Shown: piece by piece, positions 7,952 to 14,983 of the stretch
How positions within the stretch are numbered: position 1 is the first letter of the stretch
Layout of the letters: every line of letters begins with the position of its first letter
Assembly (NCBI RefSeq): GCF_016100975.1
Contig: NZ_JACFRN010000003.1
Location: forward strand, 220,840 to 284,839
From: Lactobacillus sp. W8174
Lineage (GTDB): Bacteria; Bacillota; Bacilli; Lactobacillales; Lactobacillaceae
Length of the DNA stretch: 64,000 nt
Reading direction: 5' to 3'
Notes under the pieces: model-generated
Told to the model about the DNA's origin: nothing
The model's input: only the letters and a program-made list of their open reading frames with translations
Databases searched by the model: none
Program-made: the position numbers and the translations under genes

Positions 7952-8920
7952 TTACTTAGGTGCTTTAATTGAAGCAGGATCAATTCCAAGTGCCTTTGCC
8001 ATTTTCTTGTTAACCACCAATTTCAAATCAGTTGCCCTTTCAACAGGCATATCTTTAGGTTTAGCTTTACCGTCTAAAATCTTAGCAGCCATTTTACCGG
8101 TTTGTTTACCAAGCGCCTCATAATCTATTCCAATAGAAGCCAAGCCTCCAGTTTTAACCTGGTCAGTTGAACCGGCTACCAGTGGGATTTTCTTTTCCTT
8201 AACAACTTTACCAATAATTGAGGAAGCAGAAGCAAATGTGTTGTCTGTTGGTACGTAAATTCCTTGTACTTTTCCAGCTAAAGTTTCAGTGACTTGCTGG
8301 ACATCATTAGTAGTGTTGGCTGTCTTAATTAAAACTTTAACGCCGGCTTTTTTAAGTGCTTTGACAGCTAGATCCGCTTGAATTTTAGAATTGGCCTCAC
8401 CGGCATTGTACATGATGCCAATTGTTTTAGCTTTAGGCACTATTGATAATAACAATTTTATTTGTTTATCAATTGAAACCATGTCAGTAGTTCCGGTGAC
8501 ATTTCTGCCAGGTTTTGCATCTGAATTTACTAATTTAGCAGCTTTTAGATCAGTCACTGCAGTTACTACAATAGGAATATCTTGGGTTGCATTAGCTACG
8601 CTTTGCGCTGCCGGTGTAGCAATTCCTAAAATTAAATCTGATTTTTCATTAACTAGTTTTTCACTCATACTTTTCAGATTGTCTTGGCTATTTTGGGCAT
8701 TTTGATAATCAATTTTTAGATTCTTGCCTTCAACGTAGCCATTTTCTTTTAAGCCTTCTTTGAAACCTTTGTTAGCCTCATCTAATGAGGGATGCTGCAC
8801 CACTTGCAATATACCCACATGTTTGACAGTTGCTGTACTTCCAGATTTCTTGTTGTTGCAGCCACTAAGCAGCAACAGACTAGTTAAAGCCATTCCCATA
8901 ATAATTTTCTTGATTCGCAT
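7952..8920 (-). CDS. ABC substrate-binding lipoprotein, copy 1 (TrpX-like, predicted aromatic amino acid)
   Basis: A 322-residue lipoprotein. The signal peptide ends in the lipobox LLLLSGC and the mature protein is a COG2984-type binding protein (HVGILQVVQHPSLDEA, then TDMVSIDKQIKLL, then DNTFASASSII). The start is ATG 8920 because GGAGG lies 7 bases upstream. The longer frame starting at 8962 runs through the terminator stem and is not used. It is the first gene of the permease/ATPase operon. Transcription from the promoter at 9213-9241 must pass a leader-peptide attenuator. It is about 80 percent identical by eye to copy 2, so the duplication is fairly recent. Confidence 0.88.
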   Translation of the reverse strand: MRIKKIIMGMALTSLLLLSGCNNKKSGSTATVKHVGILQVVQHPSLDEANKGFKEGLKENGYVEGKNLKIDYQNAQNSQDNLKSMSEKLVNEKSDLILGIATPAAQSVANATQDIPIVVTAVTDLKAAKLVNSDAKPGRNVTGTTDMVSIDKQIKLLLSIVPKAKTIGIMYNAGEANSKIQADLAVKALKKAGVKVLIKTANTTNDVQQVTETLAGKVQGIYVPTDNTFASASSIIGKVVKEKKIPLVAGSTDQVKTGGLASIGIDYEALGKQTGKMAAKILDGKAKPKDMPVERATDLKLVVNKKMAKALGIDPASIKAPK

Positions 8921-8949
8921 TTTCGTTCCTCCGTAATCCTGCTGACCGT

Positions 8950-8980
8950 AAAAAATATCCACTTATTTCTAAGTGGATAT
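8950..8980 (-). terminator. Leader terminator of attenuator 1
   Basis: On the minus strand ATATCCACTT-AGAA-ATAAGTGGATAT followed by T6 forms an intrinsic terminator about 30 bases before the gene start. Its 5' arm CCACTTAGAA is perfectly complementary to TTCTAAGTGG further upstream (about 9020-9029), so an antiterminator can replace it. Confidence 0.85.
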
Positions 8981-9206
8981 ACAAGAATTATTAGTAATAA
9001 TCATTTGTGATTAGCCACTTAGAAGCCATGTGGCTAACCGCAATTAAAGGACTTTAGCCATCATAGATAAATTCAAAACTTGAGTCTGGTTTGAATTCAT
9101 CTAGATGAACCCAAACCTTATCTAAAATAGCTAAAGTAATAACGGTTATTCAGTTGTGAGACTCGTATTAGATTACATTTCATAAAACTTTACCTCCAAC
9201 CTTAAT
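8981..9206 (-). promoter_or_regulatory. Attenuator leader RNA 1 with mutually exclusive stems
   Basis: From the predicted start point near 9206, the RNA holds in order: the leader-peptide gene; a 14-pair hairpin GGUUUGGGUUCAUC/GAUGAAUUCAAACC; segment 2 (UUAUCUAUGAUGGCUAAAGU), which pairs with the last peptide codons and stop (ACUUUAGCUAUUUUAGAUAA); segment 3 (GGUUAGCCAC), which pairs either with GGCUAA of segment 2 or with GUGGCUAA of segment 4; and segment 4 (UUCUAAGUGG), which pairs alternatively with the terminator 5' arm. A ribosome stalled on the Tyr codons would free segment 2, give 2:3 and 4:terminator pairing, and allow readthrough. The base pairing is visible. The regulatory logic is inferred. 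Confidence 0.8.
9118..9183 (-). CDS. Tyrosine-rich leader peptide 1 (21 residues)
   Basis: ATG 9183 to TAA 9120-9118, with the strong site TTGGAGG 9 bases upstream and within about 15 bases of the predicted transcription start. The last residues are QLNNRYYFSYFR, with Tyr at 15, 16 and 19. The second leader peptide (10553-10618) has the same length and keeps QLNNRYY, SY and the final R, and several codon differences between the two are synonymous (AAC/AAT, TAC/TAT, TAT/TAC), which argues for translation. Its last codons form an arm of the attenuator. The predicted role is a sensor of charged tRNA-Tyr, with Arg and Phe as less likely alternatives. Confidence 0.82.
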   Translation of the reverse strand: MKCNLIRVSQLNNRYYFSYFR

Positions 9207-9212
9207 GAGAAG

Positions 9213-9241
9213 ATTATAAAAAACAAAGAAGAAAAAGTCAA
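9213..9241 (-). promoter_or_regulatory. Promoter of leader 1 and the ABC operon
   Basis: The minus strand reads TTGACT (9241-9236), a 17-base spacer, and TATAAT (9218-9213). This is a near-consensus vegetative promoter, so regulation probably acts after initiation through the attenuator. Confidence 0.85.
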
Positions 9242-9304
9242 GAAATAATAAATTTAGCTTGTAAAAATAATAATATTTATGACCACTTAAAGCAAAAGCT
9301 AAAT

Positions 9305-9381
9305 AAAAAGGTCACCTGTTTGAAATAAGCAGAAAAGCTTTTCGCTTTTGCTATTTATTTCACTGTTCAGTGGCCTTTTTA
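9305..9381 (-). terminator. Terminator after binding-protein gene copy 2
   Basis: A long three-part hairpin: AAAAAGG ... CCTTTTT outer arms, GAAATAA/TTATTTC middle and AAAAGC/GCTTTT inner. The minus strand continues in T-rich sequence. It separates copy 2 from the promoter of copy 1. Confidence 0.7.
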
Positions 9382-9394
9382 TACCAACTTAAAA

Positions 9395-10363
9395 TTATTT
9401 AGGTGCTTTGATTGATTTAGGATCAATTCCCAGTGCTTTTGCCATGCTCTTATTAACAACTAATTTCATATCATGTGCTCTTTCAACCGGCATGTTAGCT
9501 GGCTTAGCTTTTCCAGATAAGATTTTTGCAGCCATTTTGCCAGTTTGTTCTCCTAATAGTTCGTAATCAATTCCGATTGAGGCCAAACCACCTGTTCTAA
9601 CTTGATCAACGGAACTTGCTACCAGGGGAACTTTCTTTTCTTTGACTACTTTTCCAACTACAGAAGCAGCTGAATCGAAAGTATTATCGGTAGGAACGAA
9701 AATACCGTCAACTTTAGACGCAAGCGTTTCAGTTACTTGCTGGACATCGTTAGTCGTATTTGCCGTTTTAATTAAAACTTTCACTCCTGCTTTTTTCAGT
9801 GCAGCTGTAGCTAAATCGGCCTGTATTTTAGAGTTCGATTCACCAGCGTTGTACATGATACCGATAGTTTTAGCTTTCGGAACAATTGACAGGAGCAGTT
9901 TGATCTGGCGTTTAATTGAAACCATATCTGTTGTTCCCGTAATGTTTCTGCCAGGTTTAGCATCTGAATCAACTAACTTAGCCGCTTTCAAGTCAGTTAC
10001 AGCAGTAACAACAGTTGGTATTTTTTGGGTCGCATTAGCAACGCTCTGTGCAGCCGGAGTGGCAATGCCCAAAATCAAATCTGATTTTTCATTAACCAGT
10101 TTTTCACTCATACTTTTCAGATTGTCTTGATTGTTTTGCGCATTCTGGTAGTCAATTTTAAGATTTTTACCCTCAACAAAACCACTTTCTTTTAGTCCCT
10201 TTTTAAAGCCTTTGTACGCCTTATCTAAAGAAGGGTGCTGCACTACTTGTAAGACACCAACATGTTTAACCTCAGGCGCCTTGCCAGCTTTTTTGCTGCT
10301 GCAGCCTCCCAATGCCATTAATCCGACAATACTAATTCCTGTGATCAATTTCTTAAAATGCAT
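9395..10363 (-). CDS. ABC substrate-binding lipoprotein, copy 2 (TrpX-like, predicted aromatic amino acid)
   Basis: A 322-residue lipoprotein of the same length and family as copy 1. The lipobox is LMALGGC, followed by HVGVLQVVQHPSLDKA and TDMVSIKRQIKLL. The start is ATG 10363 with TGGAGGC 8 bases upstream. The frame extended to 10390 overlaps the attenuator stem and is rejected. It has no permease of its own before a terminator, so it must work with the permease and ATPase of the next operon. Its own promoter and its own Tyr-codon leader duplicate the control of copy 1, so gene and regulatory region were duplicated together. Confidence 0.87.
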   Translation of the reverse strand: MHFKKLITGISIVGLMALGGCSSKKAGKAPEVKHVGVLQVVQHPSLDKAYKGFKKGLKESGFVEGKNLKIDYQNAQNNQDNLKSMSEKLVNEKSDLILGIATPAAQSVANATQKIPTVVTAVTDLKAAKLVDSDAKPGRNITGTTDMVSIKRQIKLLLSIVPKAKTIGIMYNAGESNSKIQADLATAALKKAGVKVLIKTANTTNDVQQVTETLASKVDGIFVPTDNTFDSAASVVGKVVKEKKVPLVASSVDQVRTGGLASIGIDYELLGEQTGKMAAKILSGKAKPANMPVERAHDMKLVVNKSMAKALGIDPKSIKAPK

Positions 10364-10375
10364 TTTTCTGCCTCC

Positions 10376-10407
10376 ATAAAAAATACCCACTTACTTCTAA
10401 GCGGGTA
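10376..10407 (-). terminator. Leader terminator of attenuator 2
   Basis: The minus strand reads TACCCGCTT-AGAAGT-AAGTGGGTA then T6. The 5' arm CCGCTTAGAA can instead pair with TTCTAAGTGG upstream (one G-U pair). Compared with copy 1 the stem has changed, with pairing kept (CCACTT/AAGTGG against CCCGCTT/AAGTGGG). Confidence 0.85.
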
Positions 10408-10641
10408 CACAAAAATTTTCATTGCCAAAAACGATTGAATGTGGTCAGCCACTTAGAAAGCTATGTGGCTAACCAAACTAAAAGAGCCTTAGCCATCATA
10501 GATAAATTCAAACTTGTGTTTAGTTTGAATTCACCTAGATGAACCCAAACTCTTATCTATAGTAGCTAAGATAATAACGATTATTCAGTTGATTTTCTTT
10601 TTGACTAAACTCAATCATTATCCTTACCTCCAACTTCGATA
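10408..10641 (-). promoter_or_regulatory. Attenuator leader RNA 2 with mutually exclusive stems
   Basis: It has the same order of elements as leader 1: peptide gene, long GUUUGGGUUCAUC/GGUGAAUUCAAAC hairpin, segment 2 UUAUCUAUGAUGGCUAAG pairing with CUUAGCUACUAUAGAUAA of the peptide gene, segment 3 GGUUAGCCAC, segment 4 UUUCUAAGUGGCUGA, and terminator. Between copies CUUUAGC/GCUAAAG has become CUUAGC/GCUAAG, and UUAGCCAC/GUGGCUAA has become UUAGCCAC/GUGGCUGA. Pairing survives substitution and indel, as expected of selected RNA structure. Confidence 0.8.
10553..10618 (-). CDS. Tyrosine-rich leader peptide 2 (21 residues)
   Basis: ATG 10618 to TAA 10555-10553 with TTGGAGG upstream. It ends QLNNRYYLSYYR, with Tyr at positions 15, 16, 19 and 20. 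The N-terminal eight residues differ almost completely from leader peptide 1, while the tail is conserved, as expected when only the sensing codons and RNA arm matter. Confidence 0.82.
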   Translation of the reverse strand: MIEFSQKENQLNNRYYLSYYR

Positions 10642-10646
10642 ATCGA

Positions 10647-10675
10647 ATTATAAAAAAATAAGAAATTAAAGTCAA
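10647..10675 (-). promoter_or_regulatory. Promoter of leader 2
   Basis: The minus strand reads TTGACT (10675-10670), 17 bases, TATAAT (10652-10647). The boxes and spacing are the same as in the copy 1 promoter. Confidence 0.85.
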
Positions 10676-10730
10676 GGCTTAATTTAATTTTATTGTTAGT
10701 GATAATTCGGTAAAGTAGGTAAAAAGTGTG

Positions 10731-11684
10731 TTAATCAGTAATTCGTTCAATTTTAATAGTCTTGATAACTTCGAGAACTTTGCTGAGCTGAACAAAACCA
10801 GTTTTGGTTTCCATTGCGTTAGCAGTTCCAGATGCAATTGCCCACTTAATGGCTTCTTCAAAATCATAGTTTTTGCCTAAGGCATATAAAAGGCCACCAA
10901 CAAGTGAATCTCCTGACCCTTCTGTGTTAACTACTTTTACTGGTTTTAATTTAATACTATAAAAATCGTGTTCATGCTTAAAAAGTGCTCCCTTTTCTCC
11001 TAAAGAAACAATTATATTTGGGATTTTTATCAGTTTGCTTGTTAATATCTCTTTTTTAAGTATGCTGTAGTCTTTAGTAACAGGAAAAGCTAATAATTCT
11101 GCAACTTCAGTTTCGTTGGGCTTTATGAAATCTGGTAAGTTGTCGCTGTTTAAAACTTCAGCTAGAGAATTGCCAGAAGTATCCAGCACAATTTTAACGT
11201 CTGGGTTAAGATCACGAATTTTGGCGATTATTTGGGGATAAAAATTATGAATCTCACTAGGAGGGAGACTACCATTTAGAGAAATTGCCGCAACTTTATT
11301 TTTAGTAATTAATTGTTCTATAGTTTCTAGCAACTGGTTGAAATATTGTAGTGGAATATGGTCTCCATATTCATTTATTTCTGTTTTTTCCCCGTTATTT
11401 TGAATTATAGTGTAACAATTTCTTGTATTACCGTTAGTTTCAATAAAGTTACATTTATACTGGTCATTTTTAGCTTGTTCTAAAATATATTTGCCATTTG
11501 AACCAGCCAAAAATCCTGTAGCTACTGTTTTGGCTCCAAGGTTGGCAGAGACTCTGGCAGCATTTATGCCTTTGCCGCCAACCATTTTTTTGATCAACTG
11601 AACTCTATTTAACTGTCCTACTTTGAGTTTCTTTAACTCGTATAAACGATCTACTGAAGGATTGACTGTAACTGTAATTTCCAT
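10731..11684 (-). CDS. PfkB-family sugar kinase (1-phosphofructokinase / tagatose-6-phosphate kinase type)
   Basis: A 317-residue ribokinase-superfamily kinase of the FruK/LacC branch. It has the N-terminal GGKGINAARVSANLGA and the C-terminal anion hole and catalytic aspartate in NTEGSGDSLVGG. The family usually has TGAGD here, and EGSGD is a slight variant. It starts 20 bases after the DeoR-type gene on the same strand with AGGAA upstream, so the two form one transcript divergent from the PTS operon. It should phosphorylate a sugar phosphate produced from the PTS sugar. Whether it makes a bisphosphate for the class II aldolase or acts on another intermediate is unknown. Confidence 0.85.
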   Translation of the reverse strand: MEITVTVNPSVDRLYELKKLKVGQLNRVQLIKKMVGGKGINAARVSANLGAKTVATGFLAGSNGKYILEQAKNDQYKCNFIETNGNTRNCYTIIQNNGEKTEINEYGDHIPLQYFNQLLETIEQLITKNKVAAISLNGSLPPSEIHNFYPQIIAKIRDLNPDVKIVLDTSGNSLAEVLNSDNLPDFIKPNETEVAELLAFPVTKDYSILKKEILTSKLIKIPNIIVSLGEKGALFKHEHDFYSIKLKPVKVVNTEGSGDSLVGGLLYALGKNYDFEEAIKWAIASGTANAMETKTGFVQLSKVLEVIKTIKIERITD

Positions 11685-11704
11685 TTTTATTCCTAATCTA
11701 TAAG

Positions 11705-12478
11705 TTAATGAATGATTTTGATATATTTTGAGTATTTTTTAACATCATCAGGAGAAACTCTTGGATCCGTCACCAGAAGATCAAATTTATCGAGATCACG
11801 AAACGTGATGATATCAGAATGATTCAGTTTGGTATGATCCGCCACTATGAAAGACTTTTTTGCATGAGCAATTGCTATGTTTTGAATATTTCCTTCAGGT
11901 ATTGTACTAGTAGTTACACTATTCTCACTGATTCCGTTAGTTGAACACAATGCATAGTCAAAATTCAGGCCCTCAAAGATATTTTCAGCTTTTTCACCTA
12001 AAAATTCTTCAGTGTTCCTATGCAGTTCTCCACCTGTCAAAAATAAGCGACATTTACTTTTATTAATTTCGTTAAATGCAGGTAAACTATTGGTTACAAA
12101 AGTAAGATTTTTCGAAAGTAATAAAGGAACAGACATCAATAAAGTTGTACCAGCCCCTAAAAAAATTGTTGAATTATTAGTTATTTGCTTTGCTAATAAT
12201 TTGGCAATCTCTTTTTTTTCGGAAATATTTTTTTGTAATTTTTCATTTGTTGTTGACTCGGTTTGATAGTTACTCTGAGCGCCGCCATAAATTCTCGTAA
12301 TTTTTCCTTGCTCTTCTAGACGCTTTAGGTCACGTCTTACAGTCATAGAAGAAACATTTAAATTTTTAGCAATGTCTACTGTCGTCATAAAACCAGTTTT
12401 ACGTAACAGAATGTTTATCTCTGTTAACCTTTTTTCTTGTAAACTCAAATAATCACTTCTTTTTACCGATTTTATCAT
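11705..12478 (-). CDS. DeoR/GlpR-family repressor of the divergent PTS operon
   Basis: A DeoR-type regulator with an N-terminal helix-turn-helix (MTTVDIAKNLNVSSMTVRRD) and a C-terminal sugar-phosphate sensor domain related to the isomerase fold (NSTIFLGAGTTLL, VADHTKL). The ATG at 12478 lacks a clear ribosome site. An in-frame TTG at 12448, just before SLQEKR and with AGAAG 7 bases upstream, gives the usual family start and may be the real one (247 residues). The upstream gap contains repeated TTTGTTAA elements near 12525-12540, fitting DeoR operators. The effector is probably a phosphorylated ketose. Confidence 0.85.
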   Translation of the reverse strand: MIKSVKRSDYLSLQEKRLTEINILLRKTGFMTTVDIAKNLNVSSMTVRRDLKRLEEQGKITRIYGGAQSNYQTESTTNEKLQKNISEKKEIAKLLAKQITNNSTIFLGAGTTLLMSVPLLLSKNLTFVTNSLPAFNEINKSKCRLFLTGGELHRNTEEFLGEKAENIFEGLNFDYALCSTNGISENSVTTSTIPEGNIQNIAIAHAKKSFIVADHTKLNHSDIITFRDLDKFDLLVTDPRVSPDDVKKYSKYIKIIH

Positions 12479-12548
12479 GACTTTAGTAGTATATCAAACA
12501 TTTTATAACATATAAAGTTCAAGTTTGTTAATCTTTGTTAAATTAAGG

Positions 12549-12590
12549 TTGACATTGTTCAAACTTAGTATTATATTGAAAACGTATTCA
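12549..12590 (+). promoter_or_regulatory. PTS operon promoter with overlapping catabolite-response element
   Basis: TTGACA (12549-12554), 17 bases, TATATT (12572-12577). TTGAAAACGTATTCA at 12576-12590 fits the cre consensus WTGNAANCGNWNNCW at every position and covers the start point, which predicts CcpA repression. The TTTGTTAA repeats just upstream are candidate sites for the DeoR-type protein. Confidence 0.75.
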
Positions 12591-12610
12591 AAGTGAAAGG
12601 AGGTCTTGTA

Positions 12611-13069
12611 GTGTTTTATCAAAAATTAATTGATTTAAATATTTCAGTTGAAACAGAAGAACAACTTTTTGATTTAGTTGGTTCTCGTGCAATTAAACTT
12701 GATTTCGCCAGAATTGGATATATATCAAATTTGGAAAAGAGGGAGCTTTCATATCCAACTGGACTTAAATTTCCACAGATTTCATTAGCCTTACCACATG
12801 TTGATCCCCAATATGTTGAAAACCCATTTATTTATATTGGTCGTACCATTAAACCATTAAAACTTAAACAAATGGGAGATGATGCAGACATGGAAGCTAA
12901 AGATTTCTTATTCTTAGGCCTTAAAAACGGGTCAAAACAACCTGAACTGTTAGCTCAAATAATATCTGCATTCCAAGATAAGGATTTTGTTAAACATTAC
13001 ATGGAAACAGAAAACACTATAGATATGCTTCAAATTGTCAAAAATAAGTTTAAAGAGGTAATAAAATGA
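12611..13069 (+). CDS. PTS EIIA component, galactitol/fructose type
   Basis: A 152-residue EIIA of the mannitol/fructose fold as used in galactitol-type permeases. The phosphorylatable histidine is in ISLALPHVDP near residue 63. The start is GTG 12611, as AAAGGAGG lies 7 bases upstream. An earlier GTG at 12593 would put the ribosome site inside the gene. It overlaps the EIIB gene by 4 bases. It receives phosphate from HPr and passes it to EIIB for uptake of a polyol or ketose. It is the first gene of the operon and lies behind a cre site. Confidence 0.85.
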   Translation: MFYQKLIDLNISVETEEQLFDLVGSRAIKLDFARIGYISNLEKRELSYPTGLKFPQISLALPHVDPQYVENPFIYIGRTIKPLKLKQMGDDADMEAKDFLFLGLKNGSKQPELLAQIISAFQDKDFVKHYMETENTIDMLQIVKNKFKEVIK

Positions 13070-13386
13070 AAACAATTTTGGTTTGTTGTGGAACGGGTGT
13101 TGCCACCAGTCCCCAAGTAGCGAATAAAATTAATGATTATTTAGCAGAAAATGGTTTAGATCAATTGGCAAAGGCAACACCTGAGCCGATTGGTGAGGCC
13201 AAAACAACAATTGAAAATGACAGTAGTGTCATTGTTTATGTTGGTATAGCACAAGCTGATGCTGAACTGCAGGAAGTGCTTGATGCTAATAATGTTGTAG
13301 GAATGGTGGGCTTGCCCTGGTTAACTGGAATGGGGCAGGAAGAAGCCAATCAAAAAGTGGCGGATATTGTCAAACAGGCAGAATAA
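13066..13386 (+). CDS. PTS EIIB component, galactitol type (GatB-like)
   Basis: A 106-residue EIIB with the active cysteine in the P-loop TILVCCGTGVATSPQV at the N-terminus, as in GatB. It overlaps the EIIA gene (ATGA) and is followed 22 bases later by EIIC. It accepts phosphate from EIIA on cysteine and transfers it to the incoming sugar on the membrane component. Confidence 0.87.
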   Translation: MKTILVCCGTGVATSPQVANKINDYLAENGLDQLAKATPEPIGEAKTTIENDSSVIVYVGIAQADAELQEVLDANNVVGMVGLPWLTGMGQEEANQKVADIVKQAE

Positions 13387-13408
13387 TCCATAAATAGAGG
13401 TGAGTTAA

Positions 13409-14761
13409 ATGGATTGGAACGGTATAGTTCAAGGAATTTTGGGAGTTGGTGCTCAGGTTTTGATTCCAATTTTAATTATAATTTTGGGATTAATCTTTGG
13501 GATGAAGCCATCTAAAGCAATACTTTCAGGTCTTTATTTAGGTACCGGATTTATTGGAATGTCAATGGCCATAAATCAGTTGACTGAAACTGTTAGTCCA
13601 GCGGCTAAAGCATTGGCTAAATATACTGGTATTAATCTGCCAGCAGTTGACTTTGGCTGGACTGGCGCTGCAGCTATTACCTGGAGTTGGACATTAGCTT
13701 TTCTGTTTTTTGCAGTAGAAATTGTAGTTAATCTGGTCATGCTATTGGCTAAAATGACAGATACAATGAATGCAGATATGTGGAATGTATGGGGTATCGC
13801 CCTAACTGGCTATATGGTTTATCAAATTTCTGGCAGTTTAATCTGGGGTTTCATCTGTGGTGCTATCCAAGTTGTAATTTGTTTGAAATTAGGTGATATG
13901 TGGAGTAAAGAAATTGCCAATATGCTTGGCTATGAGGGTGTTACTGTAACCCACATTGAAGCGTTTACGGCAATTATTATGTCTCCTATTAATAAATTAA
14001 TGGATTATATCCCGATTTTTAATCGTGAGTGGGATGCTTCTTCATTAAAACGTAAAATTGGTGTATTTAGTGAACCGGTGACAATGGGAGCAATTATTGG
14101 ATTAGTTCTCGCATTAGCTGGTCGTTACAGCATAGGTGACGCACTCAATCTTTCCGTAACTGTAGGTGCTGTTATGGCTATTTTCCCAGTTATGGCAAAA
14201 TTTTTCATGGATGCCTTAACTCCATTTGGTTCTACTATGAGTGACTTTATGAAAAAGCACGTTAAAGGTAGAACATTCTCAATCGGACTAGATTGGCCTA
14301 TTTTAGGACAGAGTACTGAATTGTGGGTAACTATGGTTTTGATGATCCCAGTATCAATTGTTTATGCAGCCATTTTACCTGGTAATACTATTCTCCCAAT
14401 TGCAGGTGTCATCAATTACTGTATAGGTGTAGGTGGATTGCTTCTCACTGGTGGCAATCTTTTGAGAATGCTTGTTTTAGGTGTAATCTATGAACCTGTT
14501 TTTCTCTACGGTGCTTCATACTTTGCTAATATCTTTACAAAATTAGCCAAATCCAGCACTTCTATTAAAGTACCTGCAGGATCACAAGTATCATGGAGTT
14601 CAATTGAAGCTCCAGAATTAAGATTTGTCATGGCATGGGCAGGAAAAGGTAATATTTGGGCAATTATCGGCTTAGTTGCACTTCTTGCTCTTTTCTGGTT
14701 ATTGTATCGTTCATTTAAGAAAGATCCAATTCCAGCCTTGAAATACAGCAAATTAAAGTAG
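13409..14761 (+). CDS. PTS EIIC permease, galactitol type (GatC-like)
   Basis: A 450-residue integral membrane permease of the GatC family, with about ten to twelve hydrophobic stretches. Conserved-looking features are VDFGWTGAAAITWSW, ITH-like VTVTHIEAFTAIIMSPINKLMDYIP, and FMDALTPFGSTMSDFMKK in a cytoplasmic loop. GAGGTGAG precedes the ATG. Family members carry galactitol, D-arabitol, L-ribulose-like or other polyols, and the actual substrate cannot be read from sequence. It stands between EIIB and a small membrane protein gene, 9 bases apart. Confidence 0.88.
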   Translation: MDWNGIVQGILGVGAQVLIPILIIILGLIFGMKPSKAILSGLYLGTGFIGMSMAINQLTETVSPAAKALAKYTGINLPAVDFGWTGAAAITWSWTLAFLFFAVEIVVNLVMLLAKMTDTMNADMWNVWGIALTGYMVYQISGSLIWGFICGAIQVVICLKLGDMWSKEIANMLGYEGVTVTHIEAFTAIIMSPINKLMDYIPIFNREWDASSLKRKIGVFSEPVTMGAIIGLVLALAGRYSIGDALNLSVTVGAVMAIFPVMAKFFMDALTPFGSTMSDFMKKHVKGRTFSIGLDWPILGQSTELWVTMVLMIPVSIVYAAILPGNTILPIAGVINYCIGVGGLLLTGGNLLRMLVLGVIYEPVFLYGASYFANIFTKLAKSSTSIKVPAGSQVSWSSIEAPELRFVMAWAGKGNIWAIIGLVALLALFWLLYRSFKKDPIPALKYSKLK

Positions 14762-14770
14762 GACTGAATA

Positions 14771-14983
14771 ATGGATAAATTAATGAACAAAAAAGTCTTT
14801 TGGACTTGTTTAAGTTTTTTGACATTTGGTTTATTCAGTTATGCAATTATTTCTAAAACTTATTGGATAAATGTCTTCGTTATTATTTTAGGATTACTAA
14901 TTAATAAGAAGGGAAGTGATACCCTTTTTACCAAAAAAAGTATGTCCACTAAAAATAAAATGAGGAGGAAAAATAATTTATGA
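14771..14983 (+). CDS. Small two-helix membrane protein in the PTS operon
   Basis: A 70-residue protein with two hydrophobic segments (about residues 8-28 and 30-44), then a basic tail rich in Lys and Arg. It begins 9 bases after EIIC and overlaps the aldolase start by 4 bases (ATGA), so it is translated as part of the operon. I do not recognise a family. Its position next to EIIC suggests a small partner of the permease, but a non-conserved frame cannot be excluded. Confidence 0.55.
   Translation: MDKLMNKKVFWTCLSFLTFGLFSYAIISKTYWINVFVIILGLLINKKGSDTLFTKKSMSTKNKMRRKNNL

Noticed and set aside
8921..8962. Extended N-terminus of binding protein 1 starting at 8962
   Set aside because: The extension runs through the attenuator terminator stem and lacks a ribosome site. 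ATG 8920 has GGAGG and a proper lipoprotein signal.
8985..9200. Lysine-type riboswitch in the leader, suggested by GGAGGTAAAG
   Set aside because: That string is the ribosome site of the leader peptide, and the other conserved lysine-box elements are missing.
8963..9206. T-box riboswitch in the ABC leaders
   Set aside because: The T-box core (GGTGGNACCGCG) is absent in both copies, while a peptide gene and attenuator stems are present.
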